Program-made: the position numbers and the translations under genes
From: Circinella umbellata
Lineage: Eukaryota; Mucoromycota; Mucoromycetes; Mucorales; Lichtheimiaceae
Assembly: GCA_025093555.1 (NCBI GenBank)
Contig: JAIWNF010000023.1
Coordinates: forward strand, 682,001-746,000
Length of the DNA: 64,000 nucleotides
Direction of reading: 5' to 3'
Notes under the pieces: generated by a model
What the model saw: only the letters and a program-made list of their open reading frames with translations
Database searches by the model: none
Told to the model about the DNA's origin: nothing
Shown here: positions 24,588 through 37,692 of the stretch, one piece after another
How the letters are laid out: each line of letters starts with the position of its first letter
Numbering within the stretch: the stretch's first letter is position 1

Positions 24588-25884
24588 AGGCTTTGAAGAC
24601 TTTAGTTCTTAATAAAGAGAAAATTATCGTTCGTTTATGCTAGCATACGTAAATGCTTACAATTTCAAACAAAGCTTTCTCTCATAAAAGCAGTGCCACA
24701 TTTCGGGCATTGCTAGTAGTATAAATATCCCACAATTATTTCAAATAAAGTTTTTCAATTCTATCTTTACCTTTAAAATCTTTTAGTCTTTTAACAATTG
24801 AATTGACCTAACAATAGTTTCCTTTGAGCATAAAGTCTCTTAAACTCATTATAAGATTTCTCTTTTTGTGGATTCAGACGTAATATTTCTGAATATAAGA
24901 ACTCCCACAACCCATATTTCTATTCTTTATCATATAGTTTATTACTCAAATACAACAACATCGTGTGTTATTTCTTCTTTATTTTATATCTTTATACGAA
25001 TTACTTCAATCACACATTGAACGCTTCACTATATACTATGTGGATATCTATTTTTTTTATCAATGTACTAAATACAGTACACTATAAATTTTTCCAGGTA
25101 AATGCGAATTGCTGGGTTTTCTAAGTTTTTTGTGACACTTCCTTCAAAAGAGTTTTGGAACCTGAGTTTTCAATTTTTCGGGAGTGAAAGAACTGGGGGT
25201 CTACTGACTGTATATATTTCTGATCAGCTGTCTTTTATACTGATCACATTATCATTGAAACTCATTCATATAAATCAACTTTTATGAGTAATGCTTTCAT
25301 GTAGTCAATGCCCTAACACACAATCTCACCAGTAGTTTTTAAAGCGGCTATATCATTTAAATATATATAATTGATGATCATACCTTCTATGTTATATAAT
25401 ATATAGCTCTGCTTATCATAACTACTCGAAAAAAACGAACACCGTGCGTTGGACTACTTGTTAAAAATAACTCGCTTGGTTAAATTTAGGTAATATAAAT
25501 CTCCCAGTTTCATAAGTTAAAAAAACGCGAACGGAGTTTTCAGTCATATCAATGACAGCTGTACGCACGGGCCACCATGGTTGTCATGCAGTAGAAAATA
25601 AATTCTGTCTCCTTTTAGATCTTGTACCTTTTCAAGTTTTAAAAAAGGCTGCATAAATTTTCAGTACCCTAAAACATTTATTTTGTGCTGATATTATCTT
25701 TACTAATAATATTGACAGTTGCAAAAAAAAAAAGAAAAGTTTAGTCAACTATAGCTTCAAAAACCGCTCAATTAGACATTGCTTGAAAAATTAACCCTTT
25801 AATTTTAACCAAATAAAATTACGAGCGTATGGATTTTTTTATACGTACGTAAAACTAATTCGTCTCATTAGTTTTATTTGCAAC
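24588..25884. other. Spacer between inverted-repeat arms (1.3 kb)
   Basis: Single-copy-looking AT-rich sequence without recognisable genes. The longest open stretch (25102-25287, 61 codons) shows no known motif. No integrase, transposase or reverse-transcriptase signature is seen. Confidence 0.6.
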
Positions 25885-27352
25885 TTCCATGATACACCTA
25901 TAAAATTCGATATTTATACGTACATAGTTTATTCATAATAATAAGAGCACGCTAGCTTAAATAAAATTAGATATATACAGTAATATGATCTATGTTAAAA
26001 TCATATAACCTTTTTTCTCTGTGGTTTCTTTTCCCTGCATCAACTGTATAAAATATGGACAATTACCTTTTATTATTATTGTATATTTCAATAAAGAAAT
26101 GAACATTTTATCAATGCTCTGATTTCTTTTTAATATTGATTTTATAAACTTCATGCATAGTTTTCGAGATTACCGTTTACGTAGTTTACATTGATATTAG
26201 ACCATAGATGGAATTCATGGTACTGTAAACTGTGTCTGTATTCAAAGATCAAACAAGATAATACATAGGAATGAATTGATTAACTTCATTTTTTAATCCA
26301 TTAGATAGAACTATCTTTATATCAAAAATAATAATAAATCGGTAGAAACAACGCCTTTCACTCTATGATATAAAAACAATAATTATAGAACACTCTATGA
26401 TTGTCACCAACAGGATTAATTATGAATATATTATTCCATACCCTTTATATACAATGGCTTTTCTTCTATACAATTATATATAACCCAGTAGACTATATTT
26501 TATCTTTATTTTTATTTTTACGTACTCGTTATTTTAACCATGTCGTGTCTCACTGAATACACCAACAAACTATACAAACGATATTAAAACAGAGTTACTT
26601 TCTTTTTATAGCAACATAAAAGATTTTGCTTTATGAATCCACATCAAAGATAAAAAAGTACATTATGTTTTTTTAGACAACCAGCATACCATTATTATTA
26701 TTTTCAAGGATGAACGCGTGCAAAAAAAAGAGGGGGGGGAGTAGATTTGAAAACAATGTTCTTTATAATGATCAGTTATTCGATTAAAGAACGACACTGT
26801 AAAAAGAGACATGTTTTATTTTTAAAAGTAAAAAAACAAAAACACGCGTTCATTTTATTGTCCTGCGCGACTAAAGGTCTAGATCCTTAAATAATGTGAG
26901 GTAAACGTTTTTTAAGCGGGTCTTTATGCAAAGTAAAGCATGCGTGTGTGTCACCATGGCAAGATCGCTGAAAGTATTGTTCCCTTTTTTCTTCTTGTCT
27001 AGATCATATAAAAAAGTCAGCTATGCAGAGGCATTGATGCATGATCAATGATGTTACCATTGTTCTGGGCTCAAAAAAAAAGCATAAAAAGAGTCTTTTC
27101 CAGAGCTTTTTTTTTCTGTTCTTTTCTTTTTTTTTTCCTTTTCCTTACACCCGCAACAACCAACAACCAACAAGATAAGTACTACTTTTTTTTTCAACAT
27201 TTTATCCTTCTTCCCCCAATGAATCATGTATCCATTTTCTATATTTTTCCCTCTATCCATTTTTTTCTTCTTTTTTATACATATTATTACTTTTGACGAG
27301 CTTTATTCTTACTCTTATTTTTTTTTTGTTTTTTTTTTTGACGCAACGCCGC

Positions 27353-27582
27353 AGCACGACGAACGACGCGACGAACGATACCACGAACGATACCACGAAC
27401 GATACCACGAACGATGCGACGAACGATGCGACGAACGATGCGACGAACGATACGACGAACGATGCGACGAACGATGCGACGAACGATGCGACGAACGATG
27501 CGACGAACGATGCGACGAACGATGCGACGAACGATGCGACGATACCACGAACGATACGACGAACGATACGACGAACGATAAA
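27353..27582 (-). repeat. 12-bp tandem array (right arm)
   Basis: Same 12-mers as the left arm, read on the minus strand: a run of seven A units, one intermediate unit, three A, three B, and the same terminal variant as on the left. Both ends match the left array while the middle differs, which suggests internal expansion or contraction after duplication. Confidence 0.93.
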
Positions 27583-27619
27583 ATGTAAGTATAAAAGGTA
27601 AGTTTAAAAGGTAAGTATA

Positions 27620-27740
27620 TTTATACTCTTTACTATCTTTGGGTAGTAAAGAGGGCCGATGATCCAGTTACCCACTGGGGAGGTCGGGTCCTGACGCAAT
27701 GCCACCTCCACGTGGTAGGGCCTGTCCACGAAGCTTTTTT
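27620..27740. other. GC-rich terminal module with three small hairpins
   Basis: On the plus strand CTTTACTA-N8-TAGTAAAG (27626-27650), CCAGT-TACCC-ACTGG (27664-27678) and the palindrome CCACGTGG (near 27708-27715) follow each other within about 90 bp. The same module sits in mirror image at 22410-22515. It also contains matches to a Pol III A-box (TAGTAAAGAGG) and a loose B-box (GGTCGGGTCC) about 38 bp apart. Function is unknown. Confidence 0.5.
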
Positions 27741-27835
27741 TTGCTTGAAAAAAAAGTTGCGGCCAAGAGCATTGCATTTTTTTATAATAAATATTTTATC
27801 ATAATGTTGTTTGTGTACCATTGGGCTGTTGCTTA

Positions 27836-29779
27836 GAATGGTTTCTTTCTTTCTGTATTTTATTTTTATTAATAATATAAATAAAGTGTTTTTCTTTTAT
27901 CGTTTTAAAAAAATATTGTCGTCTCTTCATAGTAATTTACATGTTCATATATAGTAATGTAAAACCTAAGATAGAAATTTAGTTACTGGTTACCATGGCA
28001 TACGTAATGATTTGACATATTTTAATTGATAAGATTTCTAATGATTAGGTCAACAGCAACATATGCAAACAGTAGCTAGGAAGGTGTGATATTTGAATTG
28101 AATATATAACCACAGTGGTGCACATTCATATACAACCCAACTAAAGTAAATAGCTAAGTAAAATAATGACTTTTTTTGTAACCGACTACAGCGAAACTGT
28201 AAACTTCGCATGACAAAGGGCTGCTGTTCCAATCCATTATATCAGTTGCCCCCATTGGTAATGTAAAATCAACATTTCCTAGAACTGCGCGCATGCAGAT
28301 GGTCTTTTTCAAATGTTTCAAAGATAGCACTGTCACTTTTTCAGAAGCTACTGTTGAAAAATCATTCCCTTAAAACTGAAAATGTTGCCTTTATTGAGAA
28401 AAGAAATGTTTTTTTTTCGCCACTTGTTAACCAAATCCCTCTACATAAAGAAGCATAAAACTTTATTAGCACGTGATACCGATGCGTTTAAAGATCAAAC
28501 AATTTACCATTCAGTTTTATTGGGGTGTCTAATACAATTCTATGTACGTATGTATATGTTATTTTATACCAGCATTATCAATGAGACACAATGCTTATAC
28601 GTATACAGTAACTGAACATGATAAGTACTCCGTTATAACAGGATTCCATATATATTTTTTTCAACAAGAACAAAATAAAATCTATCTTCGATATAAGAGA
28701 ATACTTAAACTAATAAATACTGAGCTGCTGAAATATATAATGATAATAAAATAAAATAAAATAAATATTGACATAGTGTACAAAGCATCAATGATGATAA
28801 AAAAGTGAATATGCATATTTTTTAGGGGAAAATGTTTTTATTTGGCTAAAAAAATATAATATATAGCTGAGGGAGTGTCACTTTAGCTATTATACTTTCC
28901 CAACATATAAACTTTACCATTAACATAAATATATAACATAGTGCTGTATTTCACAAAAAGAGTGGCGGCATTTACACAACGCAAGATATTGTTAAATTAC
29001 TGTTTGCATCAACAGATAAAGCACAACTGGGTTGACCTAAAGATTGGGATTATGGCAACTGGATAAAATAAAATAATGGAAATAATATAAAATTTCCCCG
29101 TTTGGATGAAAGAGGTCAGGACTTGTGTCTTATAAGAAGAAAAAATATATTTATGTGCAAGTTTATTTTTGGCCTTACATATATAATGCCAAACAACAAA
29201 AGTAAAAATACTACGTACTCAAGAAAAATATACGTATACGTAAGTGGGATCAATTATCCAAAAGAAGGATAACAGAGTATAATATTTTATCATGCTGAAA
29301 TGAACAATTCATTCATTATCTATACTATTTTACAATGATGCCAAATATTATTCAATACTCATAAAAACTTATTAATAATTGATGTTTCTTTGTTGGTAAT
29401 GCCCATCAAAGATATATGAACCCTAATTTCGGCCGCTTGTATACTTTTCTCACATGATTATATTTTATGCTGACACAACCATCTTTATTGACACTGTACT
29501 TTTCTACCTATGTATAAGAAAATGTGAAGGGTTTTATGTGAATGTACCAATATCACCACTTTAATATTCTCCCACAATAATATAAAAATATTACATGTGC
29601 AAGTGATACCCATAACCATTACCATTGCCACACATATAAAACACACATAGAATCATAAAACACATATTTGTTTGTATAATAAAGAGTTTATTTTAAAAGA
29701 AAAAAAATCAAAAAGGCCAATGTATCAGTAAGTTGTATGAATTTCAAACAACCCGACAGGAAGCACGACGAGAACGTTC
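27836..29779. other. Gene-free region
   Basis: AT-rich, with short ORFs only and no recognised family. No tRNA-like or rRNA-like sequence was seen. Confidence 0.5.
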
Positions 29780-30543
29780 ATTGGCAAAGCTTCCCAAAAA
29801 AAAGTATTTATTCCCTCAGAAGCACGTGTATGTTGATCCCAAATGACGCGTTATCAAATAGGAACGGATGAGAATGGATCTTCCCAAACATTATTCTTGC
29901 CACGCCATCTTGCCAAATGTTATCCTTGTTACCAATCTTTACCCGTCATCAATTGCCCGCCGACAATTTCAGACTTGCATCCTGCAACACCACGCACTTG
30001 TATTACCCTCCTCGAGAATACATGTATAGTCTCCTTTAGGTCATACTATACTGGTTTATAATGAATCCCCAAATGTTCAAATCACATCCCTCGTCAACAT
30101 TATATAGAGCGCAAGATCCAGCTTGTTAACATACTTCTGGTTTTGCTTGTACCTTGGTTTCCACAACTATCACTGATTTTGCCACTATCGCTTGATATTA
30201 GTTTGACCAGAACTATATCAATTGGTACGCTTGGACAGAATCAAATAAAATTTGCAGGAGGTACAAAATGGGTTTACCAGGTTGCTTACGGATTACTTTC
30301 ATTCAGGCCAATTGTGACAACCCTTCAACTTGAATCCAAAAGCCATGTCACCGTCATCCAGTTGATAATTTGAACCACACCAAAAACAAAGGTCCATGTC
30401 ACTGATGGAATCATCCACCCGTTGGAATAGGTAGGTATCTTGTTAAAAAGGAAACATGACAGGCATTGCTGGCCACTGGATGAAACTTTGCCTTGGACTA
30501 ACGTTTCACCTACCCAGTTAAAATGGGCGTATCCGTGAGGCAA
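29780..30543 (-). pseudogene. Decayed Ty3/gypsy integrase with chromodomain
   Basis: Read on the minus strand, the region shows fragments of a retrotransposon integrase broken by stops and frameshifts. At about 30540-30450 there is an HHCC-like zinc motif: HGYAH (H-x3-H) followed by the FNWVGETL segment and CLSC (C-x2-C). At about 30435 LPIPTGG follows, the usual sequence just before the catalytic core. At about 29795-29960 RWRGKNNVWEDPF and WDQHTRAS resemble the chromodomain and its tail in chromoviral Ty3/gypsy elements. The order and direction of the pieces are correct for an integrase. No intact catalytic core is visible. GC content is higher than in the flanks. The identification rests on motif recognition only. 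Confidence 0.55.
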
Positions 30544-32972
30544 TAGCGAACCGAGAGCACGTGAATTATCAACTATGGTTGGGATGATTTGACAATGCTG
30601 TCACTGCTGAGCAAATGCCTGGTAACAAATAGTAAAACCCGAGTCTTGTTGGTCTTTTACAAAAATCAAAAGCGTGTACTGCTAGCAACCAGGACAACAA
30701 GCTCCTTCTTTTGTAAAATATGGAGAGAAAAAATGATCGTTATTTGCAGCAACGGGTGTTCAACCATGACAACCGTTTAAACTGAAGGACTGTAGCCAAC
30801 TTGAAAAGTTGCTGAAGTAAGATTGTTGCAGCATTTACTTCATTCTTAACAATACACAACAGCACGGAATGCCACGAAAGAACATTCTCCAATAAAAAGA
30901 CTCACCATTAAAGTAACTGAATCCCTTTCACATGCATACTTGGATTTCACCCTTTCCATTGAAACTTGTATACCATAATCAGCTCAATTTTCCTTCCTTG
31001 TTATTTCCATGAAAAGAGAAAAACAAGGTGTACCAATGGAAAACGTCAATAATCCGAATATGTCAAGCTTACGAAAAGAGTTGAACCGAATTTGTCAAGG
31101 AACAAGAGACATGTCCAAGAACAATCGTTTCAAAAGAACCGTTTGGGTAATGAAAGTTATATTATCATTCAAACCAAGCAGCATTCGTAAAATAATACAA
31201 ACACAATCATAAGTTGGAAAAAGTTCCAAACCTCTTTTTTATTTCCAAAACCCAAAGCGCCTAACCACAAGTCAAAGAAAAAAAAAGGTTGCTGTTTTTT
31301 CTTTTCTCAAAAGTTAAGGAAAAGAGGCGGCAATTATGAAATTACCTGAAACTTTTTCCTGGTTCTTTACCAAAGATTAACCATAAGGTTAAGACTGCAT
31401 GCTAGTTTATTTTCTTGTCAGAAAGAAAAAAAAAACGACGCGCATAATGTGGTAAGGTAGATTCCAGAACCATGGAAAGATGTAAAGAAAAGAAGAGACT
31501 TTTCATTTTTTCGCTCGACTGGGCATATTTTATTGACATTCAACCTGCCGCAGTAAAAAAAAAAAAGTAGGCGCCAGCTAAACGGCAGCCAATTTTTTAT
31601 CACTACCCAACACTAAGTCCATGACAAACTTTTTTTTTATAATATCTATGATTTTCCCCTTTATTGCTAGGCAGCATGCTCTTTTTATTAATATTTTAGC
31701 AATATCATTTCTTTGTATAATGCACTCGCAGATAGACAACAACGCTAAACGTACGTTTTGGTGTGGATGGATCAACACGGTGGATAAAAGTGCACAAGTT
31801 GACATTTGTACGTAAAATACATCTGTATTTTTAATTCTTTTTTCCAATAATGAACAGTCAATACATGTAGATTAAGCTATAATATATCATCAAGAAAACT
31901 GTTATAACTATATGTACGTAATCCAATTTATAATCGAATAAACTTTAAGACTTAAAATCAGGTGAAGTTAAATATATTCATACAAACAAAAAGCAAAACC
32001 ATATTATTAGGTATCAACTAATTTCTTGCAAGTACCTACAGCTTAAATTGATCTTTATATTATATTATATAGATTTATACTTACTGTTTTTATTTGTAAA
32101 TGCTTCATTTCATTCTCGCTCTTTCGCTTCTTCCTCCTTGCTGTTAGTTGTAAACATACATGTTGTACATAGGATGACCAAATATTAAAAGGAAATATAA
32201 GCCAATAACTGTATTACTTACTTTTAATAAAAAGATATATCATCGTTTAGTACTACCCTGTCATCATATTCTCGATGTTTACCATTCTTATGTCAACAGT
32301 GTAAGTGATGAGATAGATACCATATCATTCAAGCTATTTAATTACATCCATATATATCCAATATATCAACGTATGACTGAAAGTATAAGTTTGAATCCGG
32401 GAATTTTGATTGGTCGATCCATTCATATATACCCTTTCATTTCTGTCATCAGTATCACGCTCTGTATGTACAATATATCAGTTCTTTCACATGACTTTGT
32501 AGTGTATAAGTCCTCACCACATGGTCTCCTCTATGAATTTTTTTTGTAATTTAGTAGATAGGTATGAATTATTGAAGTCACTACATTATACATTTTCTAT
32601 GATATACGAGAATCTTTAAGTATTTTGTCTAAAAGTAAGCATTTCAATATTATACCTTCCCCTTCCCCTCCTCCCGCCCTTCCCTTTTTAATAATTAAAT
32701 AACAATAAAACCAAAGGACTTACGAAGATCCTCTTTCATATTTGAAAGTGCGCGCGATTATATGCATAAATAATTCAAAAAAGGTCATGTGAAATAAGAA
32801 GGGGGTGTAAGTTGTTGATGAAAGGGAAAAGATAGATAATAGATTGATTCCACAAATAGCAAGTTGTTTTTCTTCTCCTTTTTTTTTTTTCTTTTTTCTT
32901 TTTCTTTTTCGATTCATCTTCAACATCATTTATATTGAGTTATTTGAATAGACTATAACAACAACAATAGCA
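30544..32972. other. Gene-free; upstream part may continue the retroelement
   Basis: The segment 30544-31212 keeps the raised GC content of the integrase remnant and may be decayed reverse transcriptase/RNase H sequence, although no motif was secured. The rest is AT-rich. A T/C-rich tract near 32875-32912 precedes the next gene. Confidence 0.4.
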
Positions 32973-33746
32973 ATGACTATAACAACCGTACAATTACCGA
33001 ATCCTAAACCTGTGAAGAATGATTCAATACATTCAACTAACATTCAGAGGAATCGATTTTTACGTCCTATGCAAAGTCAACCCAACTTACGATATGCAAC
33101 TACAACAACACCTAGTATACAACTTACAGCAACGCATGCAATCTACACCAATAATAACTCTTCAATGACTACTGTCTCCAAGAAGCAACAACAGCAACAA
33201 CAACAACCAAGTCGAACACAACATAAACTTTTACTTCAACGACAATCTTTTTTAGCGGATGATAAAGATTATTTAGAACATCCAACTAATATGAAAAGGT
33301 TAACAAAAGAATTAGATCGTGTCAATCGTGAATATCAATCCATACGTCATTCTGAACATCCATTAGCAGAATCATTTCGTAGAGTGATATTAGCAAACAA
33401 TAATAACAATAATAATAGTAATTCAACTAGATCTTTATCTTTTTATTCATCTAATGAGTGTTCCTCTTCTTGTTCTTCTTTTACATCTATATCTTCAACT
33501 AATTACTCTTCATCACCACCAAGTACAGATTCATTGTTATTATTAGATGATTATCATAATAATTCAAGATTATTACAAAGACGAGCATCAGCACAAGAGT
33601 TATTGATGTTAGCTGCAAAACAATCATCGTCTCCACCACCACCTAGTTTATTAAGTCGGTTATTTGGTCATCAACAACAACATCATTATTATCAAACGCC
33701 ACCCCCAACAATAAAACAACAACGCCACTCTCATCTTATTGTATGA
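32973..33746 (+). CDS. Hypothetical protein with central helix and low-complexity tails (257 aa)
   Basis: A single exon encodes 257 aa. The centre (about residues 90-140, DKDYLEHPTNMKRLTKELDRVNREYQSIR and the following SFRRVIL) is predicted to be helical and lacks low-complexity bias. The rest is Ser/Asn/Gln/His-rich, with a poly-Gln run near residue 71. A second helix-like island lies near RRASAQELLMLAAKQ, followed by a PSLLSRLFGH segment. The family is not recognised. The gene stands alone, facing the convergent G-beta gene, after a pyrimidine-rich leader typical of expressed genes in this window. Confidence 0.6.
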   Translation: MTITTVQLPNPKPVKNDSIHSTNIQRNRFLRPMQSQPNLRYATTTTPSIQLTATHAIYTNNNSSMTTVSKKQQQQQQQPSRTQHKLLLQRQSFLADDKDYLEHPTNMKRLTKELDRVNREYQSIRHSEHPLAESFRRVILANNNNNNNSNSTRSLSFYSSNECSSSCSSFTSISSTNYSSSPPSTDSLLLLDDYHNNSRLLQRRASAQELLMLAAKQSSSPPPPSLLSRLFGHQQQHHYYQTPPPTIKQQRHSHLIV

Positions 33747-34994
33747 AATGTTCTTTCATTCATTTTGTTATAATGAAGTATGTATATGTATATGTATCAT
33801 ATGTATTGTGTACAAAATAATATTTTATGATAATTTAGATGGGAGCATGAACAAAAAAAAAAAAAAGGAGAGAGAGAGATACGTAGATTATAGGGGGAAG
33901 AGGGGGGTGGGAGAAAAATCTATTTCATTTTGTACACATATACATCAACATATACAACATATTCGTACATTCATTCATTCATTCATTTTTATACGTATAC
34001 ATATATATCTCTTTGAATACCCTTTTTTATTATTATCACTTAGTATATATCATTTTATTATTACGATACCATTATTCTTATCTTATATTATATTTCTATT
34101 CTATCTTATTAAATAATATCTATTTAAGTTTATTCCTTATTGTTTTAAATTGATGTTGATCGTACTACATATACTTTATTATACTTGCCCAAGTGAATAC
34201 TGGTTACAAACTTGACTAAGTTGTTTATGGAAATCAATATAATACACATGGTAATATTTAATATAAATGAATTATGTAATATATCATCTTGAAGATAAAA
34301 GAGCAAAAAAAAAAAAAACTAGTTTACTATTCAATTATATAAAAATAATAATAAAGAGAAGAGTATTCGTTTGTTGTTTATATAAATATAAAGAATAATA
34401 ATAAAATGTAGTTTTTTTTTTCTTTTCTTTTGTTATCGTGTGAATCAAAATATGTATAGGAACGAGAGTATATATGTTGTGTGTGTGTGTGTGTTTATGG
34501 AGGAGCTTAAAGTACTACACACACCAAAAAAAAGAAAAAAAAAAAGATGTATAATGCTTGAAGAAAAGAAGAGGGGAGAGAGAGAGTCTGTGTGTTGAGA
34601 GAGAGACAGAGAGAGACAGAGAGAGAAAAGAAAGGAGAAAAGGGAAAAAGGAGAATAAGCGAGTAAGTTCCTTTTTTCTGAGATGGTAGGGATATTTCTT
34701 ATAAGAAAAAAGGAATTGAATGAATGAATAATTATGAATAATAAAATAAAAAAGAAAAACTAATACAAAAAAGAAGAGGAAAAGAATAAGAAGAAACGAG
34801 GTGGTTATAATAAAAAAAGTTATATTTTTTAGTTCCCCTTTTTGTGATTGTGAGGTTGTATGTTAATTATGTGAATGTGACAAGGGGATTATAAGAAAGA
34901 AAGAGAAAAGAAAAAAAAAGGGGAGAGGGGAGGGGGAATGCTTTGTAATTGAGATATGAAAGAGAAAAAACAAATAAGAAATAAGAATAATTTA
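33747..34994. other. Convergent intergenic, purine-rich
   Basis: 3' flanks of two convergent genes. It contains a (TG)n near 34478-34493, and from about 34540 to 34960 a long plus-strand purine-rich (GA/AAAG) stretch. No gene is seen. Confidence 0.5.
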
Positions 34995-36278
34995 TTAGGC
35001 CCAGACACGAAGTGTAGAATCCCAACTACCTGTACACAAGGCCATACCATCACCTGAGACACCTAAACATGATACTCTGTTTTCATGTGCTTGAAGAATA
35101 CCAACACGTTCACCTTTCAAAGTATCCCATACATTACAATTATAATCATCATAGCCTCCAAATAACAATCGTCCTGATACTGAAAAATCAATAGATGTAA
35201 TACCACATAAAATGGATTCATGTGAAAAGCTAGCTAATTCACAATCAGCTCTCATATCAAATAATCGACAACTGGCATCATCTGAACCTGTAGCAAATGC
35301 ATCACCATTAGGAAAGAATTGAACAGCATTTACATCTGATTCATGCCCAACAAATGTTTGAACACAACGTTTGGATCGAATATCCCATACTTTTGCTGTT
35401 GAATCACATCCACCACTAACGAATACATTAGGATTAGGTCCCAATGAAAGACTATATTATATTATATAGTTAGTTAGTGAGTGAGTTAATTTTTATTATA
35501 GATTCTATATTCTATTGTATTAAAGTAATTTACCTCATAACATCATTCGAATGATCTGTAAACTCTTCAATTTTAACACCTGCATCAATGTCCCACAACA
35601 TACAACTTTTATCTCCCGAAGATGTCAAAATTTGACGGTCATTAATGAATCGACAACTACTTAAATAGCCTGTATGTGCTGATAATTCACGAACAGGTCG
35701 AGCTGGACCTTCTCGTGATCGTAAACTGTAAATCGAACAAATATTATCCAAACCACCACAAGCAACCAAGTTTCCAGAAGGTGAATAAGCACATGTCATG
35801 ACCCAAGATGAACGTAATGGAATGGCATGTACTTTATTGGAAGAATAAGCGTCCCACACGATTAATTTACCATCTTGTGAAGCAGATACAACATGTCGTT
35901 TATCTGTAGACCAATGCATCGAATAAATTTTAGCAAGATGTCCTCTAAGAGTCCGACGTGCTTTCATAACAATACGCGGCAATGGTTCCACTTCCCTGGC
36001 CATCTCTTGTACTATAATAATAATAAAAAAAATAAAGTAATTATAAATTCATTTATTAAAATGGTGTATATATTTATTCAATGAACTTTGAATGGTCTTG
36101 CAAAAAAAAACGGTTTTTTTTTGTTATAGTCGATAAAAATTAAAATTAAAGAAAAAAAATAGAGTGACGAACATGTTGAATCAGCAAGAGCTTCTTTTCG
36201 TTGTTTAATTCTGTCTTTCAGTGCTTCAGCTTCACGTCTCGCGGCGGCAATACGTTCGGGAATCTCGCTATCGTTCAT
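34995..36278 (-). CDS. GPB1: Heterotrimeric G protein beta subunit
   Basis: Three exons (36278..36173, 36011..35534, 35451..34995) encode 346 aa. The N-terminal helix ([23 protein letters not shown]) is the G-gamma-binding coiled coil. The spliced junction ADSTLQEMA matches the conserved G-beta segment. Seven WD40 blades follow, beginning [19 protein letters not shown], with repeated WD/LWD ends such as LIVWDA, CMLWDI, AKVWDI, CNVWDT and a terminal LRVWA. G-beta forms a dimer with G-gamma at the plasma membrane and signals with G-alpha. In fungi it controls mating, cAMP signalling and hyphal growth. The first intron has an unusual GTTCGT donor. The promoter region contains a very long GA tract. 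Confidence 0.95.

Positions 36279-37692
<1,414 letters not shown>

Larger units (their letters stand above)
25885..27835 (-). repeat. Right arm of large inverted repeat
   Basis: Reverse complement of the left arm. It is shorter by about 320 bp, which is explained almost entirely by a smaller 12-bp array (27353-27582, about 19 units against about 44). The inner limits are set by loss of identity after CATGGAA (24587) and before TTCCATG (25885). Confidence 0.92.

Noticed and set aside
27620..27740. 5S rRNA or intact tRNA gene in the terminal module
   Set aside because: A nine-base match to the 5S sequence (TAGGGCCTG) and A/B-box-like strings are present, but the surrounding sequence does not follow the 5S or cloverleaf layout.
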